DNA of 14,866 nucleotides from JAGOBX01 sp017999075 [NCBI: Candidatus Babelota bacterium] (GTDB lineage: Bacteria; JAGOBX01): assembly GCA_017999075.1 (NCBI GenBank), contig JAGOBX010000032.1, forward strand, positions 1 through 14,866, in the 5' to 3' direction. This document shows positions 7,109-14,167 of this stretch, piece by piece (positions within the stretch are counted from its first letter, which is position 1; each line of letters begins with the position of its first letter). Position numbers and translations under genes: made by a program. The notes under the pieces are model-generated. The model saw only the letters and a list, made by a program, of their open reading frames with translations. It had not been told where the DNA came from and did not search any database.

Positions 7109-8467
7109 TTACTGTTTAACTGCTTTGTTGAACAGCATACGCGTTAAATCTTTGACAATATGACATACTTTATCGTCTGAAGTAATCATATCTTTTATTT
7201 TACCGCATGCATGGGTTATAGTAGCTTTATCAACTTTTCCGAAATCCGTAGATATTTTTTTTAAGCTGAAATCAGTGAGTTCTCTGCATAAATACATAGC
7301 TATATGCTTTGGGAGAATAATATCTTTTACTCTTGTTTTTGATTTTAAATCATCGCAATTTATATTAAAATACTGTGATACCTGTTTTTGGATTTCATTT
7401 ATAGTGATTATTTCAGGCATGGTAGTTATTCGTGCAAATATTTCGTCAATTACTGATTCGCTTATGTTTTTTTTTGTGACTGATAAATACGCTATTAATT
7501 TGTTCGAATATACGTCGATTTTTTTTAAATCGTCTGTATGGCACTGTTCGATAAAATATGATATGAGTTCTTCAGGAAAATACATTTCACATTCATTAAA
7601 TTTATTTTTTATATATTCTGTTTTTAAAGATTTATCTGGATTTTTTATATCTACAACAAGACCTGTTTTGAACCTGTTAATAAGTCTCGGCATAAATTCC
7701 ATAAGTTTATCCGGTCTGTGTTTTGATGTAATAACTAATTGAAAATTGTTTTGAATCAAATCATTGTATATGTTAAAAAATTCTTCCTGCACATTGTAGC
7801 AGCCTTCAAGTTCTTCAATATTTTCCATAATAAATATATCTGCTTTTCTGAATCTTTCGCGGAATTCTATAAGATTGTTTTTGCGCATTGAACTTAGATA
7901 AAGTTCTTTGAAAGAATGTGCATCGAAATATTTTAGGTTGATTTGAGGAAATATATTTTTTACATATTTAGCTATTGACTGAACCAGATGGGTTTTCCCG
8001 CAGCCGGTGTTTCCGTATAAAAAAAACGGATTGAATAATGAACCGAGGTTTTGAGTTACATTTATTGCGCTTATGTAAGCAAATTTATTTGTGTCTGCAA
8101 CAATAAAGTTTTCGAAATCGAATTTTGGTTCAAGTTTATTGATTACTTTGTTTGTATAAAAAAGTTCAAGCTGAACAGGTTTCTGATTATAAGTGCATTT
8201 TAAATTGCCGTTAATCTTTTTTTCACGGATGGAATATTCAATGTTTTTAAGGGGAATACTCATTTTTTCCGCAGCTATAAAAAATATTGAATGGAACAAA
8301 TTTTTTAATTTAGAGTTGAAAAATGAATTTTCTCCTATTATCTGAAGATAATAATTGGAATATTCAAACTCAAGGTTTTCAATCCAAAATTTGTATTTTG
8401 AATCGTCTTTAATAAGTTTTTTTAATTCGTTTTTATATAAATCAGCGTTAAAATTTGTGAACGCCAC
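7109..8467 (-). CDS. Divergent DnaA-family AAA+ protein
   Basis: A 452-residue protein with the full DnaA layout: domain I (about 8-85), a short linker, AAA+ domain III (about 113-345) and the helix-turn-helix domain IV (about 355-450). Seen motifs are Walker A GNTGCGKTH (152-160), sensor I VITSKHRPDKL (245-255) and the arginine-finger box RLINRFKTGLVVDI (261-274). Several usually invariant residues are changed. Walker B is IFIMENIEEL where DnaA has a DD pair. The sensor II arginine in the RELEGAL region is lysine (LKKIDVYSNKL). The DNA-binding signature, normally GGRDHSTVLHA, reads FGKVDKATITHA, so the base-contacting Arg and His are lost. No dnaN, recF or gyrB is adjacent, and I saw no TTATCCACA boxes nearby. 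I infer a paralogue, not the main initiator. The GTG start follows an in-frame TAA closely; the next Met (69) would remove domain I. Confidence 0.82.
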   Translation of the reverse strand: MAFTNFNADLYKNELKKLIKDDSKYKFWIENLEFEYSNYYLQIIGENSFFNSKLKNLFHSIFFIAAEKMSIPLKNIEYSIREKKINGNLKCTYNQKPVQLELFYTNKVINKLEPKFDFENFIVADTNKFAYISAINVTQNLGSLFNPFFLYGNTGCGKTHLVQSIAKYVKNIFPQINLKYFDAHSFKELYLSSMRKNNLIEFRERFRKADIFIMENIEELEGCYNVQEEFFNIYNDLIQNNFQLVITSKHRPDKLMEFMPRLINRFKTGLVVDIKNPDKSLKTEYIKNKFNECEMYFPEELISYFIEQCHTDDLKKIDVYSNKLIAYLSVTKKNISESVIDEIFARITTMPEIITINEIQKQVSQYFNINCDDLKSKTRVKDIILPKHIAMYLCRELTDFSLKKISTDFGKVDKATITHACGKIKDMITSDDKVCHIVKDLTRMLFNKAVKQ

Positions 8468-8487
8468 TAATTATCACCGGCATTGTA

Positions 8488-8644
8488 TTAAAAAAGAATG
8501 GGGATGACCAATAAGTTGATTTTTATAATGTAAATCAATGCTCTGCATTGATTAAACTGTTTAGTATCAACTATAAAATTTTCCTCAAACCTGAGATTTG
8601 AGTTACTTTTTCAACTTATTAGTCAGTCCCAACTTTTTGTTTAA
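8488..8644. repeat. ~157-bp element bounded by imperfect ~33-bp inverted repeats with inner hairpins
   Basis: The left arm (8488-8519) and right arm (8611-8644) are inverted copies with a few mismatches and two 1-nt gaps. The innermost 10 bp (AATAAGTTGA) are perfect and a shared TGAC block lies next to them. Inside are a perfect 9-bp stem with a 3-nt loop (AATCAATGC TCT GCATTGATT, 8533-8553) and a 6-bp stem with a 7-nt loop (CTCAAA...TTTGAG, 8584-8602). The whole could fold as a branched RNA. It sits between tRNA-Arg and the DnaA-like start, so it could be a structured leader, a small RNA or a MITE-like insertion. No protein is encoded and no clear target-site duplication was found. Confidence 0.6.
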
Positions 8645-8666
8645 ATATTTAATCATGAAAAATTAT

Positions 8667-8740
8667 TACGCCCAAGAGGAGTCGAACCTCTAACCTTCTG
8701 GTCCGTAGCCAGACACTCTATCCAGTTGAGCTATGGGCGC
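8667..8740 (-). tRNA. tRNA-Arg (anticodon ACG)
   Basis: The minus strand folds into a full cloverleaf. Acceptor stem GCGCCCA pairs with TGGGCGT (the first pair is G-U), D arm GCTC/GAGT, anticodon arm TCTGG-CTACGGA-CCAGA with anticodon ACG, T arm AGAGG-TTCGACT-CCTCT, discriminator A. ACG is normally deaminated to ICG and reads CGU/CGC/CGA. The genome does not encode the 3' CCA here (the next bases are ATA), so a CCA-adding enzyme is required. It has its own upstream promoter. Confidence 0.96.
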
Positions 8741-8853
8741 AACTTGTTATTTTAACTTTGAATTCCGCAATTTATAAACTGAATAGAATATAATTCTTGA
8801 AATTAAAGTTAAATTATTTTTAATTATTATAATCTTTAATTCTGATATTCCCG

Positions 8854-8881
8854 ATTATAACAAAAAAAAAAATGTTGTCAA
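8854..8881 (-). promoter_or_regulatory. Consensus sigma-70 promoter for tRNA-Arg
   Basis: TTGACA (8876-8881) and TATAAT (8854-8859), both perfect hexamers, are separated by 16 bp. The -35 box directly abuts the TGA stop of the NifA-like gene. Transcription would start near 8847, giving a 5' extension of about 107 nt to be trimmed by RNase P. Confidence 0.85.
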
Positions 8882-10465
8882 TCAAATTTTTTTTGTTTTT
8901 TTGGAAAATCTTTTTGGTTCAATATTAAATTTTTTTACCCGTAATCCTATTATACGTTCTGTTATGCCGAGTATCTGCGCAGCTTTAGACATATTTCCGT
9001 TTGTTGACTTTAAAGAATCAAGAATCAGTTCTTTTTCAACCCGTTCAAGACGTTCTTCAAGTGTTCCTGTAAAAGTTGTGCCGCTTTCTTCCGCTGTTTG
9101 TAATGTAGGAGGAAGATGATGACTGTGCAGAACATCGTCAGAACTAAGTAAAACAGCGCGTTCTATGCAGTTTTCTAGTTCGCGTATATTGCCTGGCCAA
9201 TGATACGACATAAGCATATCTATTGCAGGAGTGGAAATTCTTCTTATATTTTTATTGTTTATTTTATTGTATTTTTCAATGAAAAAATCAGCAAGAAGAG
9301 GAATATCCGTTTTTCTTTCGCGAAGCGGCGGGAGATGTATTGGAAAAACATTTAGTCTGTAATATAAATCTTCTCTGAATTTTTCTTCACTCATGAATTT
9401 TTCAAGGTTTCTGTTGGTGGCTGCAATTATTCTGGCATTTATTTTTATTGTTGCCGCACCCCCAACCCTTTCAAATTCTTTTTCCTGCAAAACACGAAGC
9501 AGTTTTACCTGCAGGTTAGGAGACAGGTCTCCTATTTCATCAAGAAAAATTGTCCCGTTATCAGCTAATTCAAATCTGCCTTTCCGCTGAGATAAAGCTC
9601 CTGTAAATGCGCCTTTTTCGTGACCGAACAGTTCACTTTCTATAATTGATTCTGGCAGAGCCGAGCAGTTTATTTTTACAAAAGGACCGGTGGCGCGTAA
9701 ACTGCTGAAGTGTATTGCGTTTGCAACAAGTTCTTTTCCTGTTCCGCTTTCTCCTCGTATTAAAACCGTTGAATTGCTTTTTGCAACATGATATATTAGT
9801 TGATATATCTTATGCATTGAATTCGAGTTTCCTATAATGTTAGTTGGAGTTGTTAGATTCTTAAGTTCTTCCTGCAGACGTATATTTTCTTCTATCAATT
9901 GATTATTTTTTTCCTGAAATGTCTGACGCAGTTTAACTGCCTGCGCTATCATAGTAGCTATTATTGAAAGGAGTCTGACATCTTCGTCTAAGGATACAGT
10001 GTCAGCGAATAGCCTGTCCACGCTTAAAGCCCCTATAGTTTCGGTTCCTGTTTTTATAGGCACGCATATGAAAGATATATCTTTTTTTTTGAGATCTGTC
10101 CTTGCGCCGGTTTTGTTTAAAAATAGAGGATTCTTAGAAATTAGAGGTATTACCGCGGAACATCCTGATTGAACGACTTTACCTGTAATCCCTTCTCCAA
10201 GTTTGTATTTTCCGCGTTCCTGCTGATTTTTTGACAATCCGAAAGCAGTTTCAATATTTAATTCACCTGTTTTTCTGTTTAATATTGTAAGAGTTCCTCG
10301 CGTCATTCCTCTGACTTCTGCGAGTTTTTTTAAAATATTATATAATGCTGTTTTCAGATCTGCAGTCAAATCAAGAATTTGGTTTATATCAAAAAGCAGA
10401 GATAATTCTGAAACGGTTTTTTTTACTGATATAGTTTCAATTTTTTCGGATTCAGATGTTTTCAT
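8882..10465 (-). CDS. nifA: NifA-type sigma-54-dependent transcriptional activator
   Basis: A 527-residue enhancer-binding protein with three domains. The N-terminal GAF domain (about 20-182) carries stretches I associate with NifA: RGMTRGTLTILNRKTGEL, LGEGITGKVV and DISFICVPIKTGTETIGALS. The central AAA+ domain (about 208-440) has Walker A GESGTGKE (238-245), the sigma-54-contacting GAFTGA loop (285-290) and Walker B GTIFLDEI (304-311). The C-terminal Fis-type helix-turn-helix is about 475-520 (NMSKAAQILGITERIIGLRVKKF). It should activate RNA polymerase-sigma-54 at -24/-12 promoters. The interdomain cysteine cluster of oxygen-sensitive rhizobial NifA is absent. No nif genes are in the window, so control of nitrogen fixation is inferred from family only; the regulon may be different. 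Start: ATG with AAAGGA about 14 nt upstream, longer than usual. Confidence 0.85.
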   Translation of the reverse strand: MKTSESEKIETISVKKTVSELSLLFDINQILDLTADLKTALYNILKKLAEVRGMTRGTLTILNRKTGELNIETAFGLSKNQQERGKYKLGEGITGKVVQSGCSAVIPLISKNPLFLNKTGARTDLKKKDISFICVPIKTGTETIGALSVDRLFADTVSLDEDVRLLSIIATMIAQAVKLRQTFQEKNNQLIEENIRLQEELKNLTTPTNIIGNSNSMHKIYQLIYHVAKSNSTVLIRGESGTGKELVANAIHFSSLRATGPFVKINCSALPESIIESELFGHEKGAFTGALSQRKGRFELADNGTIFLDEIGDLSPNLQVKLLRVLQEKEFERVGGAATIKINARIIAATNRNLEKFMSEEKFREDLYYRLNVFPIHLPPLRERKTDIPLLADFFIEKYNKINNKNIRRISTPAIDMLMSYHWPGNIRELENCIERAVLLSSDDVLHSHHLPPTLQTAEESGTTFTGTLEERLERVEKELILDSLKSTNGNMSKAAQILGITERIIGLRVKKFNIEPKRFSKKTKKI

Positions 10466-10512
10466 TGAATTTATGTGTTTCCTTTGTTTAATTTAAAATA
10501 AAAAATTGAGAT

Positions 10513-10540
10513 ATAAAATTTTATGAAATTGAAATTTTAT
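10513..10540 (-). terminator. Possible weak AT-only terminator after the FliD-like gene
   Basis: A perfect 9-bp inverted repeat (ATAAAATTT at 10513-10521, AAATTTTAT at 10532-10540) with a 10-nt loop overlaps the TAA stop of the FliD-like gene. A T-rich run follows a few bases later on the minus strand. With no G-C pairs the stem is weak, so read-through into the NifA-like gene is likely. Confidence 0.25.
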
Positions 10541-11829
10541 AGCCTTAAGGAATTATTTCTTATTTCGTAAGGATTATAAATGTTATAACCTGCCGGAATA
10601 TAGGAATAAGATTCATAATTTGTTGAAGGAAGTGAAAATAAATCTATAGGGGTTCTTAAATATTCGCTTAATTCTTTATTTAATATTTTGGTTAATCCTT
10701 GATGCCCTGAAACTGTGTTTTCAAGGTAAGACAGATTTGTGTCAATAGATAGCTCAAGTTTTTTTTCATCAATGGAAAAAGTTTTTTTCTTGAAATCAAT
10801 AGATACGCCAATTTCCTGCAAAGCTCCTGAAATAGGTTTTAAATTATTGAATATGCTGTCAATGGTATTTTTAGAATGAGTATCTCCTGATGATTTAAGC
10901 TCTTCAATAAAAGTAGAAGTGTTTTTTAAATATGAAGAAATTATATATCCGATATATTTTGTGTTTTTGCTTAAGTTTATGTTTTGGGTATCTGAATCCT
11001 GTGATTTCAGCTTTATAAGTATGTTGTATTCTTCGCTAATTATTTCGTTTGAAGGAGATTTGATTTCAGAATTATTTAATGTTATTACAGCATCACGGCC
11101 GATTTGAATTATGTTTTCATCTGCATTAGGCATAAATAAAGACTGTAATTCGCCGATTACGTCTGAAATAACAAAATTGTAATCTTCCCCCGTTTCATCT
11201 GCTGATATGACAAGATGCTTGTTTGATGAATTGAAATTGTCGGAATTTACCGCAGCAGTTAAACCAATGTCGCTTGAATTTATAGAAGAAGCTATTTTGT
11301 TTAGAATTGACGAATATTGTTCGTTATTTGAAACATTTACAGAAATAAGATTGTTGCTTTCAGCTGTCCTGACATTAAAAACATAGGTTCCGTTTTGAAT
11401 CCCTGAATTGGATGATGCAGCAACACTGGTACCTTTTACAATATGATTTTGCGCTGTTTGATTAATCTGGAGCGTGAATCCTCCTTTTGATAAAGGAGAT
11501 GTGATTATTTCTGCAGAACTGTTTCCGTTTGAAATTAATGAATTATAAATAAAATATGCGGATTCAGGAGAAGATAATAAACTTCCAGTTTCAATAAGAT
11601 TGACTGCGCGTTCATAATTTTCATCTGAAACAAGGTTGCTTCTGACATAATTTACATTGAAAGATTTTAAAATAGAAGGAGAAATAAAAGGATTAGCATT
11701 TGGATTTATTGAAAGTCTGACGGAATTTTTAAAAGATTCATTTTTTTCAGGTTCTGTTACAGGACTGTATAATTCGTATGATTTGGTAATTTGGTTTACT
11801 GAATTTAATAATTGAAGTCTTGCATCCAT
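10537..11829 (-). CDS. FliD-like (flagellar hook-associated protein 2-like) protein lacking terminal D0 regions
   Basis: A 430-residue protein. Three segments resemble FliD. About 113-225 (GFTLQIN..., NGTYVFNVRTAES, LISVNVSNNE, IGLTAAVNSD, HLVISADETGED) follows the FliD_N/D2 pattern. About 243-310 (GRDAVITLNNSEIKSPSNEI, ...INLSKNTKYIGYIISSYLKN) follows the region before the FliD lateral domain. About 335-392 (LQEIGVSIDFKKKTFSIDEKKLELSI, ...GLTKILNKELSEYL) follows the FliD C-terminal pattern. What is missing is the N-terminal GLaSGlD entry helix and the C-terminal coiled coil that in FliD make the D0 region and cap contacts. A classical cap function is therefore doubtful. The ATG at 11829 is preferred because AAGGAAG lies 9 nt upstream; the frame is open upstream to a TTG at 11889, across a palindrome. 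Divergent from the FliG-like gene, upstream of the NifA-like gene. Confidence 0.7.
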   Translation of the reverse strand: MDARLQLLNSVNQITKSYELYSPVTEPEKNESFKNSVRLSINPNANPFISPSILKSFNVNYVRSNLVSDENYERAVNLIETGSLLSSPESAYFIYNSLISNGNSSAEIITSPLSKGGFTLQINQTAQNHIVKGTSVAASSNSGIQNGTYVFNVRTAESNNLISVNVSNNEQYSSILNKIASSINSSDIGLTAAVNSDNFNSSNKHLVISADETGEDYNFVISDVIGELQSLFMPNADENIIQIGRDAVITLNNSEIKSPSNEIISEEYNILIKLKSQDSDTQNINLSKNTKYIGYIISSYLKNTSTFIEELKSSGDTHSKNTIDSIFNNLKPISGALQEIGVSIDFKKKTFSIDEKKLELSIDTNLSYLENTVSGHQGLTKILNKELSEYLRTPIDLFSLPSTNYESYSYIPAGYNIYNPYEIRNNSLRL

Positions 11830-11862
11830 ATCAGAATTCTTCCTTGATTTATAAATAATTCC

Positions 11863-11887
11863 GAATATATTTAATTTAAATATATTC
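11863..11887. promoter_or_regulatory. Perfect 25-bp palindrome in the leader of the FliD-like gene (candidate operator)
   Basis: GAATATATTTAA and TTAAATATATTC flank a single central base, giving 12-bp arms without mismatch. It lies between the predicted promoter (-10 at 11917) and the ribosome-binding site of the gene starting at 11829. It could be a homodimer binding site or an mRNA hairpin. AT-only arms with one G/C pair at the ends raise the chance of coincidence. Confidence 0.45.
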
Positions 11888-11916
11888 AAAAATTAAATTA
11901 TTTCCTTATTTATTAT

Positions 11917-11945
11917 AATATACACGATAATAATTGCTGTGTCAA
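11917..11945 (-). promoter_or_regulatory. Consensus sigma-70 promoter of the FliD-like gene
   Basis: A perfect TTGACA (11940-11945), a 17-bp spacer and TATATT (11917-11922) on the minus strand. The start point would be near 11910, giving a leader of about 80 nt that holds the palindrome at 11863-11887. The promoter lies just upstream of the oppositely directed FliG-like gene. Confidence 0.75.
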
Positions 11946-11992
11946 GATATTTTTATTTGATTTTTTTGAATTATATTATAAATTATTCAACA

Positions 11993-13471
11993 ATGATATT
12001 ATTAAATTATGCTTTTGAAACGAGTTTAAAAAAAATTAAGTTTAAAAATCAGAATATCTGTAATGTAAAACTTATCGGGAATCATTTATGCCATAAAAAT
12101 CAAATTATTGAGGATGAAAAAAAGTTTTACGGATTTATACTGAAAATACGGATATTCAATAAAACTGAAAAATTTGTATATTTAGTTTTAAACGAACCGC
12201 TCTCCACTTTTTTAGTAAATAATACTGAATTTTTTGCAACTGATTTGAATCTAAAAAATGTTATAGTTAAATTTGGGAATATGGTTATTTCCGAACTGCA
12301 GAAAATATTGAACGTTCAGTTGAAATTGCAGGATATCAGAATTAAAATTACAAATTGCTCCGAAGGGTCGGCTAAAATTAATAATAAATTTTATTACATT
12401 GAATCTGAACATCAGATTAATTCAATATATTCAGGCAAATTAACGATGTTCTATAAAATTGAAGACTCAGATTTCTTAAAATCAAATTTTTTTATAAATA
12501 TTATTCCTGCTGATTGTAAAATAGATTTTCCATCTTTGTTTAATGCTTCAAAAAGCGATATACAGATGATGCTGAATATTTTTTTAAGAAATGGTGCGAG
12601 AATAACAAATCTTGCTGAAATTGCATATTGTTACCCTCAATTGAAAACTAAAATTTTTTCTAATATATCAAAGAATAATAAAAACGTGTTGATTAGATTA
12701 TTAGAAAAATTTGAAAAAGAAGAAGAACCGGAATTGAAAATTAATGTAAATGTTCTTTCTTCGTCTTTAAATGAAAATATAATGCCTGTTATTGCTTCAA
12801 TAATTGAATCTAATAACCTGCAGATTAATTCTTATTTGAAAATTAAAAATTTAAATGATATTTTTGAGTATTATTTGCTTAAACAAAAGTTTTATGATAA
12901 GCCTTTTGAATACTGGCTTGAAATAATTTTTAAATCAGAAAATAAATCTGTTTATGAATCTGAATTGTTGAAAAAACAATATATCATAGGCCTTTGCGAT
13001 ATAGACGAACTTCTTATAAGAACTTTATTTTCAAATCTTTCAGAAAAATCATTTGAAAATTTAATTGAAGATTTGAAATATTTAAAAAAAATTAATTCTG
13101 AACTTGATGTTTTGAAAAGTAAAAATAAAATTGTTTCATTGATAACAGAATATGAAATAACCGATGAAATGTTTGAAAAAACGCGATTGAAAGTTATTGA
13201 ATATTTTCAGGATACAAAAGACGGATTGTCAGTTCAGTTTATAACAAGACAGCTTAATCAGCAGGATTTATTTATTGCCTTGAAATATTTGAACAATAAA
13301 TCTGTTGAACAAAAATTTTTGGATAATTTCAGCAAAAATACAAGAAATGATTATTTGGCATATAATCCAGTGTCTATTTCAAAATATAAAGCGTATTCTT
13401 CTATTAAAAATATTATGAATAAATATATTGATTTATTTGAAAATTCAAAACTTAAAATTGAGAAGATTTAA
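11993..13471 (+). CDS. Uncharacterised protein with CheC/CheX-like N-terminal part and FliG-like C-terminal domain
   Basis: A 492-residue protein without signal peptide or membrane segment. Residues about 20-165 have the beta-rich pattern of the CheC/CheX/FliY phosphatase fold, including KFGNMVISELQKIL (93-106). In CheC/CheX this position has a catalytic Glu three residues before the Asn; here it is Lys, so phosphatase activity is unlikely. Residues about 185-400 are helical. Residues about 408-485 (GLSVQFITRQLNQQDLFIAL, then FLDNFSKNTRNDYL and NPVSISK) align well by eye with the FliG C-terminal torque domain (IQ.vLreVd..dLalALKg, ...NmSkRaaemlked.e..GPVrls). The EHPQR-type surface is not evident. 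The frame is open back to a GTG at 11939, but that would place the start inside the divergent promoter, so the ATG at 11993 is preferred. No Shine-Dalgarno site. A motor-associated role is inference; N-terminal assignment is tentative. Confidence 0.6.
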   Translation: MILLNYAFETSLKKIKFKNQNICNVKLIGNHLCHKNQIIEDEKKFYGFILKIRIFNKTEKFVYLVLNEPLSTFLVNNTEFFATDLNLKNVIVKFGNMVISELQKILNVQLKLQDIRIKITNCSEGSAKINNKFYYIESEHQINSIYSGKLTMFYKIEDSDFLKSNFFINIIPADCKIDFPSLFNASKSDIQMMLNIFLRNGARITNLAEIAYCYPQLKTKIFSNISKNNKNVLIRLLEKFEKEEEPELKINVNVLSSSLNENIMPVIASIIESNNLQINSYLKIKNLNDIFEYYLLKQKFYDKPFEYWLEIIFKSENKSVYESELLKKQYIIGLCDIDELLIRTLFSNLSEKSFENLIEDLKYLKKINSELDVLKSKNKIVSLITEYEITDEMFEKTRLKVIEYFQDTKDGLSVQFITRQLNQQDLFIALKYLNNKSVEQKFLDNFSKNTRNDYLAYNPVSISKYKAYSSIKNIMNKYIDLFENSKLKIEKI

Positions 13472-13528
13472 ATTGTATTTATCTCAAAAATTGTAAAATA
13501 TTTAAATTGCCGATTGGAAACATCCTGA

Positions 13529-14167
13529 TTATTCGGTTCCGAATAACCTGTCTCCGGCATCTCCGAGTCCGGGAATTATATATCCTTTTTTATTAAGTCT
13601 TTTATCTACATAAGATGTGTATACATCTATGTCAGGATGACGTTTGTTGAATATTTCAAAACCTTCAGGACATGAGATAAGACATACGAATTTTATGTTT
13701 TTGCCGCCGCGTTCTTTAATTATGTCCGCGCTTTTAGCTGCGCTGTTTCCTGTAGCAAGCATAGGATCAATAATTAACGTGAGTGCTTTGGAAAGATTGG
13801 ATGGAAGTTTGCAAAAATATTCTACAGGCTGCAATGTCTTATGATCGCGGTATAACCCTATATGACCGACACGAGCAGTCGGTATTAGATTCAATATACC
13901 TTCAGCCATAACAAGGCCTGCTCTCAATATAGGAACTATCACTATCGGCTGCGTCAGTTTGTAACCGACAGAGTTTGCAAGAGGAGTCTGTATCATTCCT
14001 GTGGTTACTTCAACATTTCTAGTGATTTCATAAACCATGAGAGCTGAAAGTTCTTTTAACAATTCACGGAACGATTTGTTGTCTGTAGTTTTTTTTCGCA
14101 TGATTGTTAATTTCTGAAGTATCAGAGGGTGTTTAACAACATTAAATTTTAAATGGTTTACAGTCAT
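13529..14167 (-). CDS. upp: Uracil phosphoribosyltransferase
   Basis: A 212-residue cytoplasmic enzyme that makes UMP from uracil and PRPP (pyrimidine salvage). Diagnostic motifs are the substrate loop VPILRAGLVMAEG (78-90), the PRPP-binding loop LIIDPMLATGNSA (131-143) and the uracil-binding C-terminus YIIPGLGDAGDRLFGTE (196-212). Length is normal. Its ATG overlaps the hpt stop as ATGA (14164-14167), a sign of translational coupling, so the two salvage genes form one operon read from the promoter near 14773-14801. It converges with the FliG-like gene, 57 bp apart. The last codons contain a short inverted repeat but the amino acids there are the conserved end of the family. Confidence 0.98.
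   Translation of the reverse strand: MTVNHLKFNVVKHPLILQKLTIMRKKTTDNKSFRELLKELSALMVYEITRNVEVTTGMIQTPLANSVGYKLTQPIVIVPILRAGLVMAEGILNLIPTARVGHIGLYRDHKTLQPVEYFCKLPSNLSKALTLIIDPMLATGNSAAKSADIIKERGGKNIKFVCLISCPEGFEIFNKRHPDIDVYTSYVDKRLNKKGYIIPGLGDAGDRLFGTE

Noticed and set aside
8488-8881. Chromosomal origin near the DnaA-like gene
   Set aside because: No TTATCCACA-type boxes were found and dnaN, recF and gyrB are not adjacent; AT richness alone is not evidence in this genome.
9689-9705. GG-N10-GC match resembling a sigma-54 -24/-12 promoter
   Set aside because: It lies inside the conserved AAA+ coding region of the NifA-like gene on the opposite strand with no gene start downstream; a chance match.
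11830-11889. TTG-initiated 20-residue extension of the FliD-like protein
   Set aside because: The Shine-Dalgarno motif AAGGAAG favours the ATG at 11829, and the extension is read from a perfect palindrome.
11939-11992. GTG-initiated 18-residue N-terminal extension of the FliG-like protein
   Set aside because: It would start inside the -35/spacer of the divergent consensus promoter and has no ribosome-binding site; the ATG at 11993 is more plausible.
13529-13546. Perfect inverted repeat TTATTCGG/CCGAATAA at the end of upp, possible terminator
   Set aside because: It covers the conserved last codons of upp and the stop, has only a 2-nt centre and no T-run follows on the minus strand; codon constraint explains it.
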